A DNA stretch of 64,000 nucleotides from assembly GCA_023433705.1 (NCBI GenBank), contig JAEYUC010000021.1, positions 18,930 to 82,929 of the forward strand, in the 5' to 3' direction. Source of the stretch: Pseudomonadota bacterium (GTDB lineage Bacteria; Pseudomonadota; Gammaproteobacteria; Steroidobacterales; Steroidobacteraceae). Positions 26,465 to 33,733 of this stretch are shown here, one piece after another (the first letter of the stretch is position 1; each line of letters opens with the position of its first letter). A program made the translations under genes and the position numbers. Below the pieces are notes generated by a model. That model worked only from the letters and a program-made list of their open reading frames with translations, was not told the origin of the DNA and made no database searches.

Positions 26465-28483
26465 ATGAATACGAATGCATCCGCGGGACTGGGCGCCAAC
26501 GACGCGACGGCCCCGCAGCTCACCGTGCGCGCCATCATCCTGGCCATCGTGCTCGCGGTGGTGCTCGCCGCGGCGAACACCTACCTGGGCCTGTTCGCGG
26601 GCATGACCATCGCCTCGGCGATTCCCGCGGCGGTGGTCTCGATGGCCGTGCTGCGCGCGCTCGGCGGCGGCGGGATCCTCGAGAACAACATCGTTCAGAC
26701 GGGCGCCTCGGCCGGCACCTCGATCGCCTCGGGCGTGATCTTCACCGTGCCCGCGCTGGTGCTCATGGGGTACTGGACGGACTTCAAGTACTCCTGGGTG
26801 CTGGCCATCGCCGGACTCGGTGGTTTGTTAGGCGTGTTGTTCTCGGTGCCGTTGCGCCGCTCGCTGATCGTCGATCAGAAGATGACCTTCCCGGAAGGCA
26901 AGGCGGCGGCCGAGGTGCTCAAGGCGGGCGAAAACCCCGCGGAAGGCCTCAAGGTGCTCGGCATCGCGTCGCTCGGCGGCGCGATCGGCAAGTTGTTCAC
27001 GGCGAGCGGTCTCAAGCTGATCCCGGACAGCTCGCTCGCGAGCGGTTTCGTCGGCAAGTACCTGGGCTACATGGGCACGAACCTGTCGCCCGCGCTGCTC
27101 GGCGTCGGGTACATCGTCGGACTCAACATCGGCGCGGTGGTCGTGTCGGGTAGTTTGTTGTCGTTCAACATCGCGATCCCGCTGTACCACGCGTATTTCC
27201 TGCCGGATAACCCGGAGCTCGCCGCGACGATCGCTGAAGCCTGCACGGGACTGTCGGGCGCGGATTGCGCGGAGGTGTCGGCGCAGATCCTGCGCGGCGC
27301 GCAGATCCGCTTCCTCGGCGTCGGCGCGATGCTGGTGGGCGGCCTGTGGGCGCTGATCACGCTGCGAAGCTCGATCGTATCGGGCGTCAAGAGCGGCCTC
27401 GCGGCGGCGCGTGCCGGATCGAACGCGATCATCGCGCACACCGAGCGCGACCTGCCGATGAAGTGGGTGATGCTCGGCACGGTGCTGTTCACGGTGCCGC
27501 TTTCGATCCTGTACTGGTACATCCTGAGCACCGGCGGACTGTCGGCGGCCGGCAGCATCGGCATCGCGCTCACGATGTCGGTGATCATGATCGTCGCCGG
27601 ATTCCTGTTCTGCTCGGTGTCGGCGTACATGGCGGGCCTCGTGGGCTCCTCCAACAACCCGGTGTCCGGCATCACGATCGCGACCATCCTGTTCGCGGCG
27701 CTGGTGCTGGCGGCGTTCCTCGGCAAGGACTCCACGATCGGCCCGGTCGCGGCGGTGATGATCGGCGCGGTAGTTTGCTGCGCGGCCTGCGTCGCGGGCG
27801 ACAACCTGCAGGACCTCAAGGCCGGCTACATCGTCGGCGCGACGCCGTGGCGCCAGCAGGTGATGCTCGCGATCGGCTCGGTGTCGTGCGCGCTCATCAT
27901 GGCGCCGACGCTCAACGTGCTCGCGAACAGCTACGGCATCGGGCCGCGCACCGCGGAAAACCCGCAGTCGCTCGAAGCGGCGCAGGCGAACCTCATGGCG
28001 TCGATCGCGAAGGGCATCTTCGGCGGCGAGCTGCCATGGACCATGATCGGGATCGGCGCGCTCATCGGCGTCGCGGTCATCGTGTTCGACCTGTACCTGA
28101 AGCGGACGAACAAGCCGTTCCGCGTGCCGGTGCTCGCGGCGGCGATCGGCATCTATCTGCCGCTCGAGACGATGGTGCCGATCTTCATCGGCGGCCTGCT
28201 CAACTATCTCGTGACGCGCACCTTCGGCAAGGGACTCTCGGAAGAGGAAGCCGAGAAACGCAACCGCAGGGGCATGTTGTTCGCGGCGGGCCTCATCACG
28301 GGCGAAGCGCTCATGGGCATCCTGATCGGCTTCGCGATCTACGGCACCAGCAACCGTGAGGTGTTCGCCCTGCCCGGTAACCTGCAGATCGGCGGCTCGT
28401 TGGGTGAGTGGGTAGGCCTGGTGTTCCTGGGCGCCGTGGCCTGGTGGATGTACAGCACCGCCCGCAAAGGCGCGAAGGCCTGA
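26465..28483 (+). CDS. OPT family oligopeptide transporter
   Basis: A 672-residue protein with about 16 membrane helices. Early segments TVRAIILAIVLAVVLAAANTY and NNIVQTGASAGTSIASG are typical of bacterial OPT permeases (peptide or metal-chelate uptake). An AGAGGT lies upstream of the ATG. Its position after a POT permease and an M2 peptidyl-dipeptidase suggests oligopeptide import. A strong intrinsic terminator follows at 28541. Confidence 0.92.
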   Translation: MNTNASAGLGANDATAPQLTVRAIILAIVLAVVLAAANTYLGLFAGMTIASAIPAAVVSMAVLRALGGGGILENNIVQTGASAGTSIASGVIFTVPALVLMGYWTDFKYSWVLAIAGLGGLLGVLFSVPLRRSLIVDQKMTFPEGKAAAEVLKAGENPAEGLKVLGIASLGGAIGKLFTASGLKLIPDSSLASGFVGKYLGYMGTNLSPALLGVGYIVGLNIGAVVVSGSLLSFNIAIPLYHAYFLPDNPELAATIAEACTGLSGADCAEVSAQILRGAQIRFLGVGAMLVGGLWALITLRSSIVSGVKSGLAAARAGSNAIIAHTERDLPMKWVMLGTVLFTVPLSILYWYILSTGGLSAAGSIGIALTMSVIMIVAGFLFCSVSAYMAGLVGSSNNPVSGITIATILFAALVLAAFLGKDSTIGPVAAVMIGAVVCCAACVAGDNLQDLKAGYIVGATPWRQQVMLAIGSVSCALIMAPTLNVLANSYGIGPRTAENPQSLEAAQANLMASIAKGIFGGELPWTMIGIGALIGVAVIVFDLYLKRTNKPFRVPVLAAAIGIYLPLETMVPIFIGGLLNYLVTRTFGKGLSEEEAEKRNRRGMLFAAGLITGEALMGILIGFAIYGTSNREVFALPGNLQIGGSLGEWVGLVFLGAVAWWMYSTARKGAKA

Positions 28484-28540
28484 CGGGAACCGGATGCCGG
28501 ATCGGGCGACCGCGCGGATTCGGCTGAGTTAGACTGAAAC

Positions 28541-28574
28541 AGGGGACGGACCGTGAAGGTTCGTCCCCTTTTTG
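28541..28574 (+). terminator. Intrinsic terminator of the peptide operon
   Basis: AGGGGACGGACC and GGTTCGTCCCCT (one G-T pair) enclose a GTGAA loop, followed by five T. It lies 57 bp after the OPT stop and is a strong Rho-independent terminator. A dispersed-repeat copy follows 12 bp further on. Confidence 0.85.
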
Positions 28575-28585
28575 CTTCCCACCCG

Positions 28586-28618
28586 ATCCCCAGTTTTTAC
28601 ACCGGCACCTTTTCCCCA
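28586..28618 (-). repeat. Dispersed 3'-end repeat, copy 2
   Basis: A copy with core TGCCGGTGTAAAAACTGGGG (one change from the consensus), read on the minus strand. It lies between the peptide-operon terminator and the EamA start at 28623, so here it sits just upstream of a gene rather than after one. Confidence 0.8.
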
Positions 28619-28622
28619 CCCC

Positions 28623-29558
28623 ATGTCCACGGAATCTTCGCGCCGCGCGAAGCTGATCATCTGTTTCGCGATCGTCTACCTGGTCTGGGGATCCACCTAC
28701 CTGGTGGCGAGCATCGGCGTGCACGCGCTGCCGCCGCTGCTGTTCGGCGGGTTCCGGTTCATGATGGCTGGTGTGATCCTGGGAGCGACCGCGCTCGCGC
28801 TTGGACGGCGCTTCGAGCTCGACGCGACGGAGTGGAAACACCTTTTCATCGTCGCGATCGGCAGCGTGTTCATCGCGAACGGGTGTACGAACTGGGGGAT
28901 GCAGTACGTCGCGTCCAACCAGACGGCCATCCTCAATGCGTCGGCCGCGTTGTGGATTGCGCTGCTCGCGACGCGCGGGCGGCGCGCGCATGCGCTCGAC
29001 CGGCGCACGTTGATCGGACTGGTCATCGGCTTCGCGGGCGCGACGCTCATCATCTGGCCGCGCGGCTCGTTCGCGGCCAGCCACTTCGGCATGCAGCTAC
29101 TGATCCTGCTCGCGGTGTTCAGCTGGTCGGCGTCGACCGTTTACATCCGCAATACACACTCGAAGCTGGACGTGCTGTCGTTCACCGCGATCCAGATGTT
29201 CCTCGGCGGCTCGATGATGACGCTGACCGGCTTCGCGATCGGCGAAGGCGCGCGCTGGGAGTGGTCGAAGCCGGGACTCGTCGCGATGGCCTATCTCACC
29301 ATCGCGAGCTCGTGCATCGCATACACGGCATATACCTGGCTCGCGAAGAACACCACGCCAGCGCTGGTCGGAACCTACAGCTACGTGAATCCCGCGATCG
29401 CCGCGGTACTCGGCTGGTGGTTCCTGAACGAGCACATGGGTGCGAACCAGCTCATCGGCATGGCGATCATGTTCGCCGGCGTCGCGCTGGTGAGCTGGCC
29501 AGGTGGGGATAGCGGTGCCGGTGTAAAAAGTGGGGATAAGCCCAAGCCTGCCGGATGA
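28623..29558 (+). CDS. EamA/DMT family permease
   Basis: A 311-residue drug/metabolite transporter with ten helices in two EamA repeats (VYLVWGSTYLVAS near residue 18; NPAIAAVLGWWFLNEHMG near 260). The substrate is unknown; it is similar to YedA-type exporters. The start at 28623 (MSTESSRRAK) avoids an upstream TTG frame running through a repeat. The last ~17 residues (GGDSGAGVKSGDKPKPAG) are encoded by repeat copy 3 and flanking sequence and are unlike the normal C terminus, so the repeat seems to have extended or replaced the original end. Confidence 0.88.
   Translation: MSTESSRRAKLIICFAIVYLVWGSTYLVASIGVHALPPLLFGGFRFMMAGVILGATALALGRRFELDATEWKHLFIVAIGSVFIANGCTNWGMQYVASNQTAILNASAALWIALLATRGRRAHALDRRTLIGLVIGFAGATLIIWPRGSFAASHFGMQLLILLAVFSWSASTVYIRNTHSKLDVLSFTAIQMFLGGSMMTLTGFAIGEGARWEWSKPGLVAMAYLTIASSCIAYTAYTWLAKNTTPALVGTYSYVNPAIAAVLGWWFLNEHMGANQLIGMAIMFAGVALVSWPGGDSGAGVKSGDKPKPAG
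29504..29537 (+). repeat. Dispersed 3'-end repeat, copy 3
   Basis: A full copy with core TGCCGGTGTAAAAAGTGGGG, lying in frame in the last codons of the EamA gene. It forms an inverted pair with copy 4 at 29575-29609. The two could fold into a long hairpin with a 37-bp loop between two convergent genes. Confidence 0.9.
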
Positions 29559-29574
29559 GACGACATCACGGCTC

Positions 29575-29609
29575 GTCCCCACTTTTTACACCGGCACCGC
29601 TATCCCCAC
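29575..29609 (-). repeat. Dispersed 3'-end repeat, copy 4
   Basis: A full copy of the same repeat in inverted orientation to copy 3. Its GGGGATAG end supplies the Gly codon and TAG stop of the MgtC/DUF4010 gene ending at 29600. Confidence 0.9.
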
Positions 29610-30847
29610 CACCAACCCAGCCACCAGGCGGTGACGATGAAAATCAGGCTGGGGGCGAGGCGGCCAAAGTATTGCCGGCCGCCGACCCGGGCGAGCGCCA
29701 GCTTCGTCACGATGTTCGTGGTGATGACGAGACCGATGCCCTGAACGGCCAGCGGCGAGTCGACGATGCCGCGCGCCGAGAGTCCGGCGATGGACGCGGA
29801 CGTCGAATGCGCGTCGAGGAAGCCGCCGACGATCGACGCCGCGAGCGCTCCGCTCGATCCGAACGCCTTCTGCAGCGCGACCACGAGCAGGCCCAGCGCG
29901 CAGAACAGGCCGGCGAAGATCAGCGCCAGCCGCAGGTTGAACGCGCGTCCCGGAAGCGCACTGACTTCGATGGGGCTCGTGGCCGAATGCCAGGTGAACA
30001 GGAGTCCGGCCGCCACGCTCGCCACGGCCATCGACGCGAGCGGCAGCCACATCGACGCGAGCAACACGGGGTTCGCGACGCTCACGACGAGCACCAGTTG
30101 CACGACGGTCGCCACCGATGACAGCGCCGCGCCGGCAACCGCCGCGCGCAGGGCTTCGGGTTGCTGCCGCGCGCGCTCGCCCATGGCGGCGATGACCGCC
30201 GAGCTCGACACGAATCCGCCGACCAGGCCCGAGATGGGCAGTCCGAATTTCGCGCCGACCAGCCGCTGGGCCACGTAACCGGCCGCGTTGATCAGCATGA
30301 TCAGCACGGTCACGCGCCATACGAGCTTGAGGTTGATCGCGTCCCACGGATCGATGGGCTCGTCGGGCAGGATCGGCAGGATCACCAGCGCCGCGGCGGC
30401 CAGCAACAGCGCATCGAGCAGTTCCTGGTCCGTCAGCTTCTCCTGCACGAAGCTGCCCAGTTTCTCCCGCAGGTAGAGCAGCAGCGCGAGCAGGACCCCG
30501 CAGGACGCCGACAACATCGGCCGCGAGGCCGCGAGCGCGCCGATCACGAAGGTCGCGATGAGCGCGATCTCGGTCGTCAGCCCCGGATCGTCGCGATGCG
30601 AGCGCAGGTACGCGGCGACGGCGAGCGCGACGACTCCGAGCGCGGACACTCCCAGCAACAGGTTGCTGCCGCTCAACGCCGCGAGCACCGCGAGCAGCGC
30701 CGTGATCGCGAAGGTGCGCACACCCGCCGCGGCGCGACCGGGCCCCGTGCCCTTGCGTTTCTCGCGCTCGACGCCGATCAGCAGGCCAACGCCGAGCGCG
30801 ACCGCGATCGACGAAATGACCGGATCGATCCCGTCGAGCTCACCCAT
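29600..30847 (-). CDS. MgtC/SapB and DUF4010 membrane protein
   Basis: A 415-residue polytopic membrane protein. The N-terminal MgtC/SapB-like part (ALGVGLLIGVEREKRKG near residue 18, GVRTFAITALL near 45) is followed by a DUF4010 domain (GLPISGLVGGFVSSSAVIAAMGERAR near 205). Function is not established for this fusion family. The last codon and stop lie inside a dispersed repeat. It is convergent with the EamA gene. Confidence 0.88.
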   Translation of the reverse strand: MGELDGIDPVISSIAVALGVGLLIGVEREKRKGTGPGRAAAGVRTFAITALLAVLAALSGSNLLLGVSALGVVALAVAAYLRSHRDDPGLTTEIALIATFVIGALAASRPMLSASCGVLLALLLYLREKLGSFVQEKLTDQELLDALLLAAAALVILPILPDEPIDPWDAINLKLVWRVTVLIMLINAAGYVAQRLVGAKFGLPISGLVGGFVSSSAVIAAMGERARQQPEALRAAVAGAALSSVATVVQLVLVVSVANPVLLASMWLPLASMAVASVAAGLLFTWHSATSPIEVSALPGRAFNLRLALIFAGLFCALGLLVVALQKAFGSSGALAASIVGGFLDAHSTSASIAGLSARGIVDSPLAVQGIGLVITTNIVTKLALARVGGRQYFGRLAPSLIFIVTAWWLGWWWG

Positions 30848-30871
30848 GAGAAGGTCTGGAGTTCCGGTGAC

Positions 30872-31252
30872 TCAATCCCGGCGCCGGCCGTGCATGACCT
30901 CGACCCGCCCTCGCGAACCGATCATCCACGAGCCCAGCCAGCTCACGATGCTGACCACGAGCGCACCGCCGACGGCGGTCCAGAACCCGTCGATCCTGAA
31001 GCCCGGCAACATGAGCGCGACGAGGCCGAGCATCGCGGCGTTCACGACCAGCAGGAACAGCCCGAGCGTGAGCAGCAGCGCCGGCAGCGATATCAGCAGC
31101 GCGAACGGCCGCACGATGGCGTTGACCACGCCTAACAACAAGCCGGCGAGCACCAGCGTCAGCGCGGAATCGATGTGAAACCCGTCGAACAGCTCGGTCG
31201 CCGCCCACAGTCCGAGCGCCGCGATGACTCCGCGCAGAATGAATCCCGCCAT
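30872..31252 (-). CDS. YvlD-type four-helix membrane protein
   Basis: A 126-residue protein with four membrane helices of the Phage_holin_4_2/YvlD family (LLLGVVNAIVRPFALLISLPA is the typical core, residues 39-59). Despite the family name it is not a phage gene here. The function is unknown, with suggested envelope-stress links in some bacteria. It is 24 bp upstream of the DUF4010 gene and 3 bp after the SRPBCC gene, on the same strand. Confidence 0.85.
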   Translation of the reverse strand: MAGFILRGVIAALGLWAATELFDGFHIDSALTLVLAGLLLGVVNAIVRPFALLISLPALLLTLGLFLLVVNAAMLGLVALMLPGFRIDGFWTAVGGALVVSIVSWLGSWMIGSRGRVEVMHGRRRD

Positions 31253-31255
31253 GGC

Positions 31256-31720
31256 TCAGTACCTCGGTGTTGGCCGTTCTTCGTCCAGACCCTTCTCGAG
31301 AAAGACCTTGAGGCGGGTCAGCGCCAGCTCCCAGTGGCGGCGCTTGTGCAGATAGTACGTCACCCAGCGCTGGGCGGCAGGCACGCCGCTGCTCAGCAGC
31401 CGTACGGCGGTGCTCGTGGGCCCGATCCGTTCGAACAGGAAGTCCTCGACGATGACGGCGTCAGAAGAAGGCATGCCCGGCGTGGGCAGCAGGATCAGGC
31501 GCATTCGTTGCGCGGTGGCGAGCACGTCGATGCTCGCGTCCAGCTCGACGCCGCCGCCGAACATCACGCGCAGCCAGCCTTTCTCGCGCGGCGTGATCGA
31601 CGCGCCCTCGGCGCACCATTGCCCCAGCAGCCTGCTGTCCGTGAATGCCCGCCATACGCGCTGCACCGGCGCGGAGATCTCGACCCGGTGAGCGAAATTG
31701 CGAAAAGCGGCGCCGCTCAT
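31256..31720 (-). CDS. SRPBCC (AHSA1-type) domain protein
   Basis: A 154-residue protein of the START/SRPBCC fold. The N terminus FAHRVEISAPVQRVWRAFTD and later LLGQWCAEGASI fit the AHSA1/polyketide-cyclase-like group, which binds hydrophobic ligands or contacts Hsp90-like partners. The ligand is unknown. The ATG at 31720 is listed. A GTG at 31747 overlapping the dedA stop (GTGA) would add nine residues and is a fair alternative given the overlap habit of this genome. It lies between dedA and the YvlD-type gene. Confidence 0.8.
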   Translation of the reverse strand: MSGAAFRNFAHRVEISAPVQRVWRAFTDSRLLGQWCAEGASITPREKGWLRVMFGGGVELDASIDVLATAQRMRLILLPTPGMPSSDAVIVEDFLFERIGPTSTAVRLLSSGVPAAQRWVTYYLHKRRHWELALTRLKVFLEKGLDEERPTPRY

Positions 31721-31743
31721 GTTCTTGCGTTGATGCTGTCCGT

Positions 31744-32382
31744 TCACTCCTGCTTGCGCAGGGCCATCACGACCACCGGGATCAACGACACCACGATGAT
31801 GCCGATCGTCACGAGGCCGAAGTTCTCCTTGATGAACGGCAGATTGCCGAAGAAGTACCCCAGCCACACGAATGACAGCACCCACGCGATGCCCCCGGTG
31901 AAGTTGTAACCCTGGAAGCGCCCGTACGGCATGCGCGCGACGCCCGCGACGAACGGCGCGCAGGTGCGCAGGATCGGCAGGAAGCGCGACAACACGATGG
32001 TCACCGGGCCGTACTTCGCGAAGAACGCCTCGGTGCGCTGCAGGTATTCGACCTTGAGGAAGCGGATGCGCCCGCTGAAGGCCGGTGGTCCTATCCACCT
32101 GCCGATGTGGTAGTTAGCCGTGTTGCCGCCGATCGCCGCCACGATCAGCACCAGCGACAGCAGCGGCGCGGTGAGCGTGCCGCTGGTATCCACGGCCGCG
32201 AGCGCGCCCGCCGCGAACAGCAGCGAGTCGCCCGGCAGGAACGGCGTCACCACGAAGCCGGTTTCCGCGAACACGATCACGAACAGGATGAGGTAGATCC
32301 AGAAGCCGTAATTGCGCAGCAGCTCGACGAGGTGGGAATCGAGGTGCAGGATGAAATCGACGAACCAGGTGATCAGCTCCAT
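31744..32382 (-). CDS. DedA family membrane protein
   Basis: A 212-residue DedA/SNARE-associated protein. The motifs ETGFVVTPFLPGDSLLFAAGALAA near residue 40 and FFAKYGPVTIVLSRFLPILRTCAPFVAG near 120, with the family's conserved Arg and acidic residues, are present. DedA proteins are thought to be undecaprenyl-phosphate or phospholipid flippases needed for envelope homeostasis. It lies 7 bp after the ctpA-like gene on the same strand. Confidence 0.92.
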   Translation of the reverse strand: MELITWFVDFILHLDSHLVELLRNYGFWIYLILFVIVFAETGFVVTPFLPGDSLLFAAGALAAVDTSGTLTAPLLSLVLIVAAIGGNTANYHIGRWIGPPAFSGRIRFLKVEYLQRTEAFFAKYGPVTIVLSRFLPILRTCAPFVAGVARMPYGRFQGYNFTGGIAWVLSFVWLGYFFGNLPFIKENFGLVTIGIIVVSLIPVVVMALRKQE

Positions 32383-32389
32383 GCGGGAA

Positions 32390-33685
32390 TCATTTTCTCT
32401 TTGAAACAGACCCCGAAACCGCGGCGTCGGCGCTCGCCGTGAGACCGCGCGGCGCGGACCGGGCCTTGCGACCGGCGAGGATTTCGAGGGCGGCGTGAAC
32501 CGCGGGATCGCGCGCGACCAGTGTCCTGCGCGTGCGTGCGTCGTCGAGATCGGCCGGCGGCAGGTTGCCGTCGTCGAACAGGTGTTCCGGCTCGATGCCG
32601 CTGCCCTGGATCGAACGGCCCGACGGCGTGAGGTAACGCGAGGTCGTCAGCTTCATGGCGCGTCCCTGCGTGAGCGGGATCACCGTCTGTACCGATCCCT
32701 TGCCGAACGTGCGCTTGCCCAGCAACGTCGCGCGGTTGTGGTCCTGCAGCGCGCCGGCGAGGATTTCGGCCGCCGATGCGGTGCCGCCATTGACGAGCAC
32801 GACCACCGCCACGCCCGGGAAGATGTCGCCCGGCGTCGCCGACATGCTGAAGCGCGACGCTGGCGTGCGTCCGTCGGCGCTCACGATCACGCCTTCCTCG
32901 AGGAACTGGTCCGCGACTTCGACGGCCGCCTCGAGCACACCGCCCGGATTGTTGCGCAGGTCGAGCACGACACCGCGCGGCTTGGCGGCGAGCTCGCGGC
33001 GCGCACGCGCGACGCTGGCGGCGAAATCCTCGCCGGTGGCGTCGCTGAAGTTCGTGATGCGCGCATACAGATAGCCGCCCTCGAGCGGCACGACGGCCAC
33101 GCTGTGCACGTCGACTTGCGCGCGTTCCACGGTGAATTCGAGCGGCAGCGCGTAACCCGTGCGCGTCACCGCGAGCTTGACGGTCGAGCCGCGCGGACCG
33201 CGCATGCGCGCCATCGCGCCATCCAGATCGGCGCCGACCGGCTGACCGTCGACGGCCGAGATCAGGTCGCCGCTGCGGATGCCCGCGGCCGCGGCGGGCG
33301 AATCGCGGAACGGCCGCACCACGCGCAGCGCGCGATCCGCGGTCGACACCTCGATGCCGATGCCCGCGTACGTGCCCGCCGTGCTCACGCGCAGGTCGGC
33401 ATATTGCTCGGCGTCGAGATAGGAGGAATACGGGTCGAGTCCGCCGACCAGGCCACGCAACGCGCCGTCGATGAGCCGCGGACGTTCGACGTCCTCGACG
33501 TATTCGCGCTGCACGCGTTCGATGACCTCGTTGAGGTGCGCGGCCTCATCCGACACGAGCGGACGGGACGGCGGCGCGACGACCGCCGCGACGGCGGGCG
33601 CCTGGGGAGGATCGCGATGCGCGAACACCGCGCCGCCCGCGGCGATCACGATGCCGATCACGATCCCGATGAGCAGCAGCTTCAT
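32390..33685 (-). CDS. ctpA: S41 carboxyl-terminal processing protease (CtpA-like)
   Basis: A 431-residue protease with an N-terminal signal or anchor helix (MKLLLIGIVIGIVIAAGGAV). A PDZ domain (GIEVSTADRALRVVRPFRDSPA to GDLISAVDG, about 95-170) is followed by an S41 catalytic domain. The catalytic Ser is in VNGGTASAAEILAGALQD and the Lys in GKRTFGKGSVQ, giving the Ser-Lys dyad. In pseudomonads ctpA follows envC; here an EAL-domain gene is inserted between them. A role in trimming envelope proteins or controlling murein hydrolases is likely. Confidence 0.92.
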   Translation of the reverse strand: MKLLLIGIVIGIVIAAGGAVFAHRDPPQAPAVAAVVAPPSRPLVSDEAAHLNEVIERVQREYVEDVERPRLIDGALRGLVGGLDPYSSYLDAEQYADLRVSTAGTYAGIGIEVSTADRALRVVRPFRDSPAAAAGIRSGDLISAVDGQPVGADLDGAMARMRGPRGSTVKLAVTRTGYALPLEFTVERAQVDVHSVAVVPLEGGYLYARITNFSDATGEDFAASVARARRELAAKPRGVVLDLRNNPGGVLEAAVEVADQFLEEGVIVSADGRTPASRFSMSATPGDIFPGVAVVVLVNGGTASAAEILAGALQDHNRATLLGKRTFGKGSVQTVIPLTQGRAMKLTTSRYLTPSGRSIQGSGIEPEHLFDDGNLPPADLDDARTRRTLVARDPAVHAALEILAGRKARSAPRGLTASADAAVSGSVSKRK

Positions 33686-33733
33686 GGGGATAAATCCTAA
33701 CCCAGAACGGGAAGCGGACGGTGCGGCGGGTCG

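Noticed and set aside
28541..28574. GGGGACG...CGTCCCC hairpin as a third guanidine-II stem
   Set aside because: The loop is GTGAA, not ACGR, and a T-run follows. It is an intrinsic terminator after the OPT gene.
29504..29609. Inverted repeat pair as ends of an insertion sequence
   Set aside because: Only 37 bp lie between the copies, with no transposase frame and no visible target duplication.
30161..31135. 324-codon open frame opposite the DUF4010 and YvlD-type genes
   Set aside because: Spans two genes on the other strand and has an Arg/Gln/His-rich composition typical of reverse-frame translation of GC-rich DNA.
30872..31252. Phage holin suggesting a prophage remnant
   Set aside because: The protein belongs to the YvlD-type membrane family despite its holin label. 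No other phage genes are near.
32495..33700. 401-codon open frame opposite the ctpA-like gene
   Set aside because: Antisense shadow with Arg-rich composition. The minus-strand frame has PDZ and S41 motifs.
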